NCBI GenBank assembly: GCA_905250115.1
Contig: CAJNOI010000264.1
Location: 1 to 64,000, forward strand
DNA: 64,000 nucleotides
Reading direction: 5' to 3'
DNA from: Adineta steineri
Taxonomy: Eukaryota; Rotifera; Eurotatoria; Adinetida; Adinetidae
Below are positions 35,008 through 46,464 of this stretch, in pieces. The position numbers and the translations under genes were made by a program. Position 1 is the stretch's first letter. Each line of letters starts with the position of its first letter. The notes below the pieces were generated by a model. It was not told the DNA's origin. It was given only the letters and a program-made list of their open reading frames with translations, and made no database searches.

Positions 35008-35721
35008 ATGGAGAGCATTGTTGCTGTTTCTACTGTTTTATATTGGACGAATTTCACTTGGTTTAATCAACCAACGGTATGGTCTGTTAATGAAACTAAA
35101 CTTTATGTTCATACCGATCCTGATACTGATTTTTGGAGTAAGACACACTATGGTTTCGAACGTGATACTGGTCATTTCTATTATCGATCATTGACTGGTG
35201 ATCGATCTTTCACAGTAGAAGTCAATATCCGAGGACAATACCATACGCTATACGACCAAGGTGGTTTAATGTTACGTATTGATAAGAACAATTGGATCAA
35301 ATGCGGAATAGAATATGTTGAAGGTCAACACTATGCTAGTGCTGTTGTAACTGTCAACGGTTGGTCGGATTGGAGTGTTGTTGCAATTAATCCAGTTGAT
35401 ATTTTGAAATTACGTGTTAGACGAGAAAAGGAAGCTGTACATATTGACTTTGCCGAAGGTGAACAAGGAGATTTTAAAATGTTGAGATTAGCATATTTAC
35501 CGGTGATAGATCGATCACAAGCCATGATGGTTGGAATTATGTGCGCATCTCCTACTACAAATACGACAGGATTCAATATTACTTTTGACAGTTTATCTAT
35601 TATAGAAGAGCCTGACAAAAGTACGAGTGAAGGCGTCACTTTTCATTCTACGTTTTTCTGTGTAGTTGTCGCGTTTATATTATCATTGAAGCATATTATA
35701 TATACAGTGTGTTCTTATTAA
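35008..35721 (+). CDS. DUF1349 (REE1/YesU-like) protein
   Basis: 237 residues from ATG at 35008 (the frame extends to a GTG upstream, not used). The body matches DUF1349, a concanavalin-like beta-sandwich of bacteria and fungi: FTWFNQP near the start, TDFWSKTHYGF, the FTVEVNIRGQY strand, DQGGLMLRIDKNNWIKCG, SDWSVV, and MVGIMCASP near the end. Yeast REE1 is a fungal member. Animals generally lack this family, so horizontal transfer is plausible. Odd additions: a very short N-terminus and a hydrophobic C-terminus (FFCVVVAFILSLKHIIYTV) that could be a tail anchor or GPI signal. No intron. Enzymatic activity unknown; sugar binding is inferred from the fold. Confidence 0.8.
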   Translation: MESIVAVSTVLYWTNFTWFNQPTVWSVNETKLYVHTDPDTDFWSKTHYGFERDTGHFYYRSLTGDRSFTVEVNIRGQYHTLYDQGGLMLRIDKNNWIKCGIEYVEGQHYASAVVTVNGWSDWSVVAINPVDILKLRVRREKEAVHIDFAEGEQGDFKMLRLAYLPVIDRSQAMMVGIMCASPTTNTTGFNITFDSLSIIEEPDKSTSEGVTFHSTFFCVVVAFILSLKHIIYTVCSY

Positions 35722-36494
35722 ATTTCCTCCGTTAGTTGTTTTCATTTCCATTATTAAACTTCTTTTATTCTTTATAAGTCTTGAGGATGGGTGTTAGCAG
35801 AAAAAGGATGTGGATGTAGATTCATAGATTTGAATCCAAGTAATATAATGATGTTTAACTAATTAAAACTACTATTTAATCATCGTTCAACAATATTCAG
35901 ACAATGTTGTGTCTACACCGATTAATACCGATCGACAATGCTCTTCGATAATTGAATTATTCAATTCCATTATGATGAACACGACAGACATTCAACGAAG
36001 GGTGCGAGGTGTGAATGGATTTTAAGGGGTAATACACTTACATCGAACCACACAGACAGGTACACTCACATCCTCACCACTAAGATTTAGCTCATGAACC
36101 AACTTATCATACTCTCGTACATATCATATTGTAATAAATATGAGCGCATGGTGGTATTTATTTAGCATATTCTCTTTGTATTGCTTATTCAAAATGTCGG
36201 GGAATCGTTTTATCTTCATCACGATAAAGACAAGGTCTGTCGTCAACTAAATGTAAGAGCAATCTTTCACGGAAAAATATTCTTAAGAAAAATGTCGAGT
36301 TTCATCGAAAAAGACAACATATAAAGATAAAATTCTATAGACCATTATATAAATGAAGATAAACATATTACTCATATTTTAAGAATAATGCAAAACATAA
36401 AAAAAAGATAAAAACTCCAACCGATCTTCTTCATAATAATATATAAAGTCATTTTACTGAGTTATTATTATCAGAAAAAAGAAATACAATAATT
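35722..36494. other. Intergenic with weak hairpin motifs
   Basis: G-rich arms at 35782-35820 and a palindromic G/C-rich stretch at about 36000-36079. No gene. Confidence 0.4.
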
Positions 36495-37134
36495 ATGACT
36501 GAGTAAGTTTCTTTATTTTATAAGAAGACAATATTTATTTGAATGAATATTTAGTCCAGTGCAACGTTTTGCCCTAGTTTCAAGTATAATATTAGCGATT
36601 ATTTATGTTGGGTCAGCAATAGCAAAACTTGTAGTATATTCGAAATGCAGCGATGAAGAATGTCCTATTGAAACGAAACTTAATACTTATTTACTTTATG
36701 GTGGAATTGTTGATATTGCATGGATAGGTCTTTCAATAATCGCACCATGTTGTGGATTCAGTCCTACAACTTATCTTGTGACAAGAAAAACAAAACTTAA
36801 TGGTACAACAATAAAGAAAAAAGTCACCGAAGAAGAACATGGAGGTTTGTTTAAATACATTATTTTCTCTGTTAAAATATAAATTGATTGTTTAGGTTAT
36901 GGTACTTATCTAGTACTTGCAGCACTCGGATGTTTATTAGCAAGTTTTATATTTGCATGTTTGGGAAATGTCTGGATTTTGAATAAATATCAACATGTAG
37001 AATTTTATAATGCAACATCTTCGGAATATTGTTATCCACCCTTATTTAAAGGTGCTTTTAGCATGGTAATTATTACCGATGTTTGGTATGCTTTTTTAAC
37101 TTTCATGATCATTATTCTTTGTTATTTTAAATAA
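36495..37134 (+). CDS. Four-TM membrane protein, three exons
   Basis: Exons 36495-36502 (ATG ACT GA), 36555-36844 and 36896-37134 join in frame to 178 residues. All introns are about 51-52 bp, GT-AG. Four hydrophobic helices: LVSSIILAIIYVGSAIA, YLLYGGIVDIAWIGLSIIAP, YLVLAALGCLLASFIFACLG and the C-terminal DVWYAFLTFMIIILCYF. A KxKK-rich cytoplasmic loop lies between helices 2 and 3. CSDEEC and EYCYPP suggest luminal or extracellular loops. The layout is that of a small tetraspan protein but no family motif is clear. The 8-base first exon is unusual. A G-rich hairpin begins 7 bases after the stop. Confidence 0.75.
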
Positions 37135-37355
37135 AACCATCTTGAGGGTGTGGGTGTGACTGAAGAAAAGACATATACACCCACATTCATAATATATCTA
37201 AATAATAATATACGATAATATAATTTCAAATGAGTTTATTCAAATAAAAATAGCTTGATTAATAACATCTAAATTATAGTTTTTTTCACACATTTATGTT
37301 CAATTCATTATAGTAGACAATGGCGCTGTTGTTTTTATCGAATATATGAGAAAAA
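37135..37355. other. Convergent 3' spacer with hairpin
   Basis: Contains the GGTGTGGGTGTG/CACCCAC palindrome at 37141-37187 between the convergent tetraspan and Tubby-like genes. Confidence 0.5.
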
Positions 37356-38793
37356 TTAAGTAGTAAATCGATTATGAAAACAACTTAATGCAATAGCAAA
37401 TGCTTCCGTAGCTCTAAGAGGATATCGATAGTCAAGAGCGAAATTATTTTCATCAATACGACCAAATTCCATAACAATATGTTCTGCATCTAAAAGAAAA
37501 ATTGAAAAGAAAAAGCTCTATTCAATCAAAACTAAAACATACTATTTGTGGTTAACATAACTAATTGAAAGTTTTTATGTGATGGTTGTATTACACGACT
37601 TTCAACGAAGGTCAGGTGATGACTTTTAGTTTCTGTATTAAATATAAAAATGTTTTTTTTGAGAAATAAAATTAAATATTTATAGATAAACCTTCATTAA
37701 ATGTTGGAATTTTATTTCTTAATTGCATTAAATCATTTGAATGTCCAGCTGCCCATTCATCAATTATAGTTTCATTATCCTTCGAAAAGAAAAAAAGTCT
37801 AATTGATGATCAAATGAAAATCTATTCACTTTTAATTGTCGAGTCGTTTTTTCAGTATCATGTAATAATACAACTAATCTTCTTGGATGACCTTTTCCAA
37901 TTAAATGTTTTTCCTAAAATATTTGATAAAAATTGAGTTTTCTTTTTGCATGAGGTGGGTGTGGGTATGGCTGAGAGAAGAACGCAATACCCACATCTTG
38001 ATCATGTTCATCAAAATAATTATTTCAAAAAAATCTTACATAAAGTATAGCTGCCAATTGTGGTTTACCAGTTTTTTGATGATCATAGAGTACATATTCA
38101 TGTCCAATATTCGTCGTACGTTTTAATTTTGCAATTGAATTTTCTTCGTTGAGATTTTTTGATGGATTATCTACATTATATCCAATAAAATATTCTGAAT
38201 GTCCACCGACTGCAAAATGTTTTCTTGCAATTAGAAGTAAAGACTTTAAAAGAAAGAGAAGTCAAGTCAGTTTTTTTTGTTAATAAATAAAAATACTTGA
38301 TCATCTGTCGTTTGTCCATCAAAATACAGATAATATATTGTTGAAAAAGCTTTTGTACGACCTTCTTTTTCACGTTTTACATGACAATGAATAAATCCTG
38401 AATGATCTTCTGGAATTGTAGTACTCACATATTTTTTTATATCAGTTTTTATTAAATTTGCCGCATCGAAATTAGATTGATTTGTCTGGAAAAAAATCAA
38501 ACAAGTTAACAAAAGAAAATTTTATTTTAAAAAAGAAAAACCGTTTTTTTCAAAGAATCTTGTTTATTAGTTTCTAAATCAAAAAATCTATTTGTAAGAT
38601 AATAAATAAATACTTTCTTCAAACCTGATGCAAGTGGCACAATTTTATGTTGAGAATTTAATTGATCATCATCGTCATCGATATCATCATCATCGTGATG
38701 AGTTAAACTAAATATTTGTCAAATATATAAGTAAATTCATTCAAGAAAATTTTGATCTAACTTTTCAGTTGTTTGTAATTCAAGGCTTGTCAT
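37356..38793 (-). CDS. Tubby-like protein, eight exons
   Basis: Eight exons join in frame (328 aa): 38762-38793, 38542-38707, 38297-38485, 38040-38243, 37830-37913, 37692-37779, 37543-37632, 37356-37489. After an Asp-rich N-terminus ([12 protein letters not shown]) the order of Tubby C-terminal-domain motifs is complete. They are [11 protein letters not shown] (usual CRITRDKKG), [13 protein letters not shown] with [24 protein letters not shown] (usual GKLRSNLMGTKFTVYD), [14 protein letters not shown] (usual MQLRNKxPxWN), HKNFQLV, and [20 protein letters not shown] ending AFAIALSCF. Tubby domains bind phosphoinositides and G-protein or ciliary cargo. Strong divergence in the basic phosphoinositide-binding strand means lipid binding is uncertain. 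The intron 37914-38039 carries one of the G-rich hairpins. Confidence 0.85.
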
Positions 38794-40079
38794 GTTTGAT
38801 GAAGAAATTTTATTTAAAGAAAAAAAATCCGTCTGTATAAAATCTTATTAGAGATCGATGAAAGGAATTTTTTTTACAACATTTTCTTTTTCGTTTCTCT
38901 TTCATCTCATGGGCACGTTTGATTATTTTACGTTGTTACTATTTTTACCCTTTTTTTGCGTCGAACATAAATGAATTCAACGAGTAAACGAAGTAAAATT
39001 ATTTTTAAAGACAAAAAAAAACTAAAGTAAAGTGTTTAATACTGTACTCTTCATGGTGTGGGATAAGAGACACCAGTTATCCACATACCCATATTACATC
39101 CTCACTCAAATATGCATAATTATATAATAGTAAAATTTGGTCAACATTATCGCGGATTTTATTAAATAGTTTTATTAGAGTGAAAAGTGTGGAGTACAGA
39201 AAAGCTAAATCAACATTCAATCTCAATTTCATAAAATATTGGAAATTTTTAAAAATTTCTTTGACCTCATGTTAAATTTTACGCAACATTTAAGTTATTT
39301 GATTCACACCCACATCCTCAAGAATTTTTAACAGTCATCAATGTGCAAATTTGATCAATTATGTATCATATTTATGGTGCATAAAAAAATGCAATTATTC
39401 ACGTATATGCACGTGTTAAATAGTTCTAAGTATGATACAATCGAAAACAGTTAAACAATACCGAGAAGCTGTATCATTGTAAGGACGAATGTTTGTAATA
39501 CGAAGCAAAAAGACATGAACAATTTGCATCTTCTTATTTAGGCACATAAATCTCAATAATTTCTGTAACGTCTTGAAGTGTGAGTGTTGAATGATATTTT
39601 ACTGTAAAATAAATTACTACACACACATGTCTATATATATCATGGAATGGTAAATTTGGGTAGAACCGGGGATTCAATCTTTATTGTAAAACAACAAGAA
39701 CAAGAACGATAGAGAAGAGGATGGGAGATATACGACACATGTACGTATGTGTGCGTGTACATATATGTATAGGATCACGATAAGGAATGATCCCATACCT
39801 ATATAAGAGGAAAGGAAAGAAATATATGTATATATGATAGAAGAACACAAGGAATGTTCCAACATGATCAGAGGGAATATACCTCAGCAATAGCAGGGAT
39901 TATTCCTAGCAAACATAAGGGAATGAAAGAAACGTATACCTAAAATATATATTAAAGCCATCTCTAGAAAGGAAATGAAAGAACTAAAACAAAACGAACG
40001 ATAACAATCTCTGTAAATATTTCACAATTTCTTCTAAAGCTTTTTGTTGAGTTACTGATCACGTGTAATCATATTACTA
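38794..40079. other. Intergenic, AT-rich
   Basis: Hairpin motif at about 39053-39115 and a single C-rich arm at 39304-39322. No gene is recognised; minus-strand frames at 39674-39890 look spurious. Confidence 0.4.
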
Positions 40080-40244
40080 ATGTGCTTTTTTTATCATCGA
40101 ATATTAGTAAGTCAAAAAACAAATATCGATAAAGAAGGTAATTACCAACAAAAAAACTTGTATAAAAAGCACTGTTTTTGTTTTATGTTGTCCACAATAG
40201 TATTTTTTTGTCTCCATTTAGTTATATTTGTTATTTTCAAAAAA

Positions 40245-40493
40245 ATGAAAATTTTTCTCACGTCACTGGACGAAGTCAATATTCCATGCGAAGTAGAACC
40301 TTCGGACACAATTGAAACATTAAGAATCAGAATCGAGAATCAAACAGGTCTCTCGCGTTATGGTTTACGTCTTCTATTCGTCGGTCGACAACTGCAGGAT
40401 CACGATACATTCAGTTATTACAATATCAAAGAGGGAAGTGTAATTCATGTTCCTCATCGATTTCACAAAAATAACGACAATCAATCAGTATGA
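40245..40493 (+). CDS. Ubiquitin-like domain protein
   Basis: 82 residues from ATG at 40245: MKIFLTSLDEVNIPCEVEPS, then DTIETLRIRIENQTGLSRYG and LRLLFVGRQLQDHDTFSYYN, ending in IKEGSVIHV. The ubiquitin beta-grasp order is intact (MxIF, D-T-I-E-x-L-x-x-x-I, L-x-F-x-G-x-x-L-x-D, Y-x-I-x-E-G-S-x-I). There is no C-terminal Gly-Gly, so it is not a conjugatable modifier. The frame is open back to an ATG at 40080, adding a hydrophobic stretch (FCFMLSTIVFFCLHLVIFVI). A GTAAGT at about 40109 and an AG before 40222 suggest that this part is instead an intron in the 5' leader. Confidence 0.75.
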   Translation: MKIFLTSLDEVNIPCEVEPSDTIETLRIRIENQTGLSRYGLRLLFVGRQLQDHDTFSYYNIKEGSVIHVPHRFHKNNDNQSV

Positions 40494-41956
40494 ATAGACA
40501 GTAATTATGACTAAAATACACATTTTGTTAAAGTTATTATTGTATATCTCAAACACTTTTCTACTGATAAAATTTATTATAAAACCATGAAAAGAATTCT
40601 TCTTATTTACAAAATCATTGTAATGTTTTTCTGATAAAATACTGAAATCAAAATCATACTACGTATAGAACGAAGACAGTTCGTTGATTATAATAGAAAA
40701 TAATGACTATATATATATAAATAAAAAAATGAAAAACGATTATTTGTTTTTATAATCAAATTTAACTATTTTTTCTGTCGGTATTCTTCTTCCATTGTTT
40801 ATTGTATATCGATAGATTCTTTTCTCATATTGAATATTGGATTAATAGAAGGCTTTATTTATACCGATAAGATTATAACAGAGAAGGAGAAAGTTTAGAA
40901 ATAGTTTTATACATAATGAACATACTAAACCCCCGGATATTAGAAGACCTCCCGGAGGATCTTTTTTTGCGGAAATTGTGTATTTTGACGGGAATTTCCA
41001 CTTAGTTCGATGGATCATAATAGAGGACCGGGGGTCTCATAACAACTATATATATTAATTAAAGATTATTTTACAGAAGTGTTTTTAACAATTGGAAAAT
41101 TAATTTAAAAGATAACGGATAAAAACTCACAGTATATTAATTTTCGTCTTTTTTAATGAATTATGTCTCTTAATTCTAATAAATGAAACGAAAATTAAAT
41201 CTCAATTAACATTCCTTTGTGTTAATTGTTTTTTTCTAAAAATTGAATTAGTTTTTATTGTAAAAGTGGATATCTACACATATGTACTTTGAACTTGAAT
41301 TTCACAGGCCAAGATTAAATACAAAACATTTCATATAAACTATTCCTTTATTTTTCTTTGATCAAAAGAAATTAATTTATAAAAAAAACGTTTGATCGTT
41401 TTGTATTTATCCTATATTCAATGTATTTCAGCGATTAAAATCTCTATAAAAAACAATCTTGCAGATATTTTCCTCAATTGCTTGTGACAGACTATATATT
41501 TCTATTAAGTTGTTACAGGTGAAATTTATTTTTTTTAAACAGTTCATCGCAAAATAAACTGATTACAACACAAGGTGAAGAGAAAAAAAATGGTATCTGA
41601 AGTATAATATATTTCATCTTCTAGTATGATATGTTGCAAAAGTATTGTCATTGTCTTCGGCACGACTATACATTTCGTTATCGAAAACATCTGTGAGCTG
41701 TTCTTTTTGAGAGTATGCACGAAGTTATATATAATGCTTAAGGTCACAATGATCGGCCACATTTAGACAAAGAAAATGGCTCAAACAATGAATTCACTTC
41801 ACAATGAAAGGAAAAGAAATACGAAGTATAACGACAAACAACAAATATATACATATATATATCGGTGCTATTGATTAAATAGAAAGGTATACGTCGTTGT
41901 TAGTATCGTTTTTTTTCTAAATCATACAATCATAATCATTTATTTACAATTTAAAA
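40494..41956. other. Intergenic; short element-like palindrome
   Basis: No gene. About 40929-41038 is bounded by ACCCCCGG and CCGGGGGT and holds CTCCCGGAGGATC, so it resembles a small inverted-repeat element. The rest is AT-rich. Confidence 0.4.
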
Positions 41957-44252
41957 ATGCAAAATAATCATCGCATAGAGCCAATGTCAACTGATATATC
42001 TTCAACTTATAATCAATCTGGAATTCAACTTAATTATATTCGAACGATTGACGATAATCATAAAATTAACACTGATGCAAGTTTGTCTGATGTGAAATAC
42101 AATTCTATTACGAATTATTTTCAAAAAAATTTCAACAAATGTCATTGCCTTCACGTGGAAAAACGTGGTATCGAACGTATTTTACCAGAAGATCGTACCG
42201 ATTTAAGAATTATGAACACAGCAATGATATGGGTAAGTAACCAGTTAATTTAATCACTCTTGAAATAATTTCGATGCTTTTATTTAATTTATTTTCCACC
42301 ATACGTGTCACATTCTGTGAAGAGTAACGAAATAATCTTACAGACTTTCAATGATTTTGTTTCCTTTTTAAGTTATGAAGATAAAAGTATTCTTGATAGA
42401 ATAACTTTTCAAGTTTAAAAAATATTTTGTCTTGAATTTTTGCGTCTTTGATTTATGGAATTCAGAGGAGACCACTGAAAAAATGTATTATTTGAAAAAT
42501 TTCGATAAGAAGTGACATGATTTTTGAAAATTTCTTAAAGAAATACATGAAAGTGATTATTTTATTTATACTATACTAGATTAAAAACATAAAAAAATGT
42601 TGAAGTTTTATAATATATTAACCAGTAATATTTTCAAGTTTTTTTCCTAAAAGAATGAAATAATCATTATTCTTTCATTATTTAATAGGTGGGTGCTAAT
42701 ATCATTATACCGACTTTTACTGTTGGAATGCTTGGTCCTGCAGTATTCAAATTGGACCTGTACACTTCATTTGTAACAATTATTATTATCAATTTGCTTG
42801 CTTGTATACCAGTAGGAATAATAGCTTGTTTTGGTCCAGCATCTGGATTACGTACAATGATCTTTTCTCGTTACAGTTGGGGTTATTATGGTGCTTCTAT
42901 AGTATCAATTTTAAATATTATTGTTGCACTAGGCTGGGCGGCTGTCAGTAGTATCACTGGTGCACAAATATTACGTGTTGTATTTGATGATTTATTACCA
43001 GTAGCAGTTGGTATTATTATTATTAGTGTTGTGTCGATGATCGTTTCATTTGTAGGTTATAATTGGATTCATATTTATGAACGATATGCATGGATACCAA
43101 TAGTTATAGCATACTGTATATTAGCTGGCATTGGTGCAAAATATTTTACACATTCTCAAACGGTAAAATTTGTGAAGACTAAAAAACTTAATCTTTTGAA
43201 ATATTCGACGTGATAAATAATAAGTGTAGTTCTATTTTTTGTTGATGACATAATTCGTTTTAGAAGTATCTGTATGAAAAGTCTATCGTTATAATAGACT
43301 TTATAGAAGTAAGAGTCTACTGTTAATAGTGATGAATATTATGAAGTATCTCAATACATATATATAGTTACATTATTTATAGGTATTTCCTGACGAAACT
43401 ATATCAAATAATGGACGTCATTATCAGAAAATAATTTACATTATAAATTTTGGCGCCATATGTTTAGGTGGCTCAATCGTTTGGTCTTCATTTGCAGCTG
43501 ACTACAACACATATTTTCCTCAAGATACAAATCAATTAAAAATCTTTCTGTTAACTTACATTGGTAATATTATATCAGTAATTCCATTAGAATTGCTTGG
43601 TGCAGCTGTATATACTGGCACATATAGAAATTCAAAATGGGCTGATGCTTATAAAAATGATAATGTAGGTGGATTATTAGGTGCTAGTCTTTCTCCACTT
43701 GGTGGCTTTAGAAAATTTCTACTTATTTTATTTGCATTATCAACTGTTGCATGTAATATACCAAATGTTTATTCTTATTCATTATCTATGCAAGTAAGTG
43801 CACCAATATTTGAACGTATACCACGTTTTCTATATACAGTAATTGGTACTGTGATCTATGCTCTAATGGCTATTTTTGCTGCAAATAACTTTAATGATTC
43901 ATTAACATTATTTGTGGATTTAACTTCATATTTTTTTGGAATATATCTTGTTATTGTATTTGAAGATCATTTAATATTTCGACGTTGTTCATTTAAAAAT
44001 TATAATTTCAATATTTGCGATAATCGTAAAAAATTACCAATTGGTTTAGCTGCAATTCTATCAAGTTTCGTTGGAATAGTTGGTATTGCACTTGGAATGT
44101 CTCAAACTTGGTTTAGTGGACCAATTGCAAAAGCTATTGCAAATGATAGTGGTGAACGAGGTGCAAACGTTGGCTTTATATTTGGGTTTATATTTACAGG
44201 AATTGTATTTCCACTGTTTCGATTTATTGAACTGTATTTTATTGGACGATAA
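41957..44252 (+). CDS. NCS1-family (purine/cytosine permease-like) transporter
   Basis: Exons 41957-42232, 42689-43162 and 43383-44252 join in frame to 539 residues. After a hydrophilic 85-residue N-terminus come about 12 hydrophobic helices. Hallmarks of NCS1/Fcy2-type permeases are present: IWVGANIIIPTFTVGMLGP (TM1), FGPASGLRTMIFSRYSWGYY, NIIVALGWAAVSSITGAQ, SFVGYNWIHIYERYAW, and VWSSFAADYNTYFP in the second half. The family moves nucleobases, allantoin or related compounds across the plasma membrane, usually with protons or sodium. It is typical of fungi, bacteria and plants and is not usual in animals, so transfer from a fungus is plausible. The substrate cannot be set from sequence; the allantoicase 16 kb away is a suggestive partner. 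Confidence 0.85.
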
Positions 44253-45486
44253 ATAATTTTTTTATTGACTCAAAGACAAATAAATTATATTCTTAAATAT
44301 AATTATCCTTTGTATAGAGTTTTTGTTGTTCTATGTATCTTATTCTAATAATGATGTGTAAAAAAAGACTTGTTATTTCTCATAAGAATATCGAGTTTTG
44401 ATGTGAATAAAAGTAACAATCATGTTTTATTTATATTTTATTATTAACTAAGATTTTTGACTTTACATGAATCTTGCTAATAAGATTACGTTCATCATTT
44501 ATATTTTTGGTGAAGTTCTGCCCAATGTATTTACTTACATTGTTCGTTTGTAATTAGCTAACTCTCAAGTGATTGAATATAGTGTCTATTTTGCATCTAT
44601 AATTCTTATTAGAATCTTCTTGTTGATTATTTAAATAAGAAGAACTATACTCAATTTGAAGCTTATTTTAGAAGGATGACGACGATAACATTGAATAATT
44701 TTCATTTTATAACTAATTAATAAGAAATTCTTTGGTTCCGTTGAAAGCTGCAAAACAAACAACAACAAAAAAAGAGATTGAATGCATATTTACCAAATTG
44801 TTTGTTAGTGGTTTAGTTGTTTCTGTCACGATGCTTCTATATATAAAAATATCATACAGACTCGGTACACTCAATGATAAATTAAGTCCTCATTGAAGCA
44901 TAATTACTAGGGCTGTTATTGAAGGTATTCCTTATGCATTTATGATTAATACGTTGTTTATATTAACGTTTATGCTTATAATTTTAATGATTTAAGGAAC
45001 TTATTAGATTGTTTTTTTCCAACGTTCATTTGTGGCTAAGGTAATGCTGTTTACTTTAGTGCTATTCTGACACTTATCATCGGTCCTGCACTTGGTGTAG
45101 TGACAAATAATAGAAAATAATATGGCATATCGAGATATTTTCTTTTATTCATATGTTTTATTGAAATTATCTCTAATTGGAATTGAAGTTTATTCCATAG
45201 ATTTTCTTTTCATTTAAGAATGTATTCACTATAACTTACGATCTGTACAGATAAGTAATAGCATCGATCAATCTTTTAGTGCTCACAGAATGAGAAGTCT
45301 TTCAAGCAGTGTATTTTTTTGAGATCCAGTTTTACTTTGAAAAAATACTCTTATTGATAGCAACTGCATAACGAGTGACAATGATGAAGAGAATTTTACA
45401 TTCTTTTTATTGAATCATTTATCTTATAAAGTGAAGCATATATGTTTATTATAGATGCAAAAAGTATTTGTTAGATTAAGTTCAGT
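44253..45486. other. Intergenic; possible decayed membrane-protein fragment
   Basis: At about 44910-45120 short, broken frames are hydrophobic (AVIEGIPYAFMINTLFIL; YFSAILTLIIGPALGVVTN), possibly the debris of a membrane-protein gene. Otherwise AT-rich and featureless. Confidence 0.3.
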
Positions 45487-46464
45487 TTATTGCTTGAGTT
45501 GTTTCTTGATTCCAGCTGGTATAATGGGTGAACTACGTGTTTTGATGAAATAGATGTCAGCTAACCAGGTAGGTAACATTGATAAAGGATAATAGATAAG
45601 TTTTGATTGCCAGCCAGGTTTATAGCGGATATGCGGAGCTGTACTTGTAACTGCATGTTGTAGTGCTCGTACTACTTTAATTGGATCTTCCGCAAACTTA
45701 ACTAGAACATTTTTTTTCAATTCTTCATAGTGACATGTAAAAAATTCCTCGCCCCATCGTTCTTTGACATCGGCTGATAACTGTATATTCACATCGTGTA
45801 TAGACTGAGAATGTTTTTGAATGATTGGTGTTCGCATGACACCCGGTTCGATTATACTTACGTGTAAGCTCCAGGCAAACATTTCACGACGAAGACAATC
45901 TGAGAATGATTCAAGTGCGTATTTAGAAGAACAATAGGCAGTACCAGATGGTGGACTTATAAAACCGGCTACAGAGCAAATGTTCACGACGCGTGAATCT
46001 CGTTTACTGATAAGTAACGGCAAGAATGTTTTCGTCATAGCTACATGTCCGAAAAAATTGATATCCATTATTTGACGTATTGAGTCCACAGTGATCCAAT
46101 CAATATGTCCAGCAGCTGGAACTCCTGCATTATTAACTAAAGCATGAAGAGTATTTGTCTTTTCCTTGATCATTTCATAAGCTTTGACAATATCTTGCTG
46201 TTGGGTAATATCAAGTAAGAAGACGGTAGCTCGTGATGAAAGTTGACTAGTTAGTGTAGCTTTACTATTATTACTGTAAATACCAGCAAAAACATTGAAA
46301 CCTTGTTTGTCAAGTTCAATGGCTAATGAATTACCGAAGCCAGTGTCACAGCCACTAATTAGAACGTATTTACCTTGAGGATTTACATCAGGTGCAGGGA
46401 AAAAATGTTGATATAATTGGTAACTAATATAAAGAACCAAAACAAATGCAAGTATGAAAATCAT
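45487..46464 (-). CDS. Short-chain dehydrogenase/reductase (RDH/17beta-HSD-like)
   Basis: 325 residues from ATG at 46464. An N-terminal membrane helix (residues 2-20) precedes a classical SDR domain. The cofactor motif is SGCDTGFG (37-44), NNAG is at 111-114, and the catalytic triad appears as S164, Y177 and K181 (YCSSK). PGVMRTP follows the active site. A long C-terminal region (CHYEELKKN, YKPGWQSKLIYYPLSMLP) matches the retinol dehydrogenase/17beta-hydroxysteroid dehydrogenase branch, which anchors in the ER and uses NAD(P)(H) on retinoids or steroids. Substrate unknown. Single exon. Confidence 0.88.
   Translation of the reverse strand: MIFILAFVLVLYISYQLYQHFFPAPDVNPQGKYVLISGCDTGFGNSLAIELDKQGFNVFAGIYSNNSKATLTSQLSSRATVFLLDITQQQDIVKAYEMIKEKTNTLHALVNNAGVPAAGHIDWITVDSIRQIMDINFFGHVAMTKTFLPLLISKRDSRVVNICSVAGFISPPSGTAYCSSKYALESFSDCLRREMFAWSLHVSIIEPGVMRTPIIQKHSQSIHDVNIQLSADVKERWGEEFFTCHYEELKKNVLVKFAEDPIKVVRALQHAVTSTAPHIRYKPGWQSKLIYYPLSMLPTWLADIYFIKTRSSPIIPAGIKKQLKQ

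Noticed and set aside
39674..39890. Overlapping minus-strand short frames with Tyr/Ser/Ile
   Set aside because: Low-complexity and mutually overlapping; no evidence of a gene.
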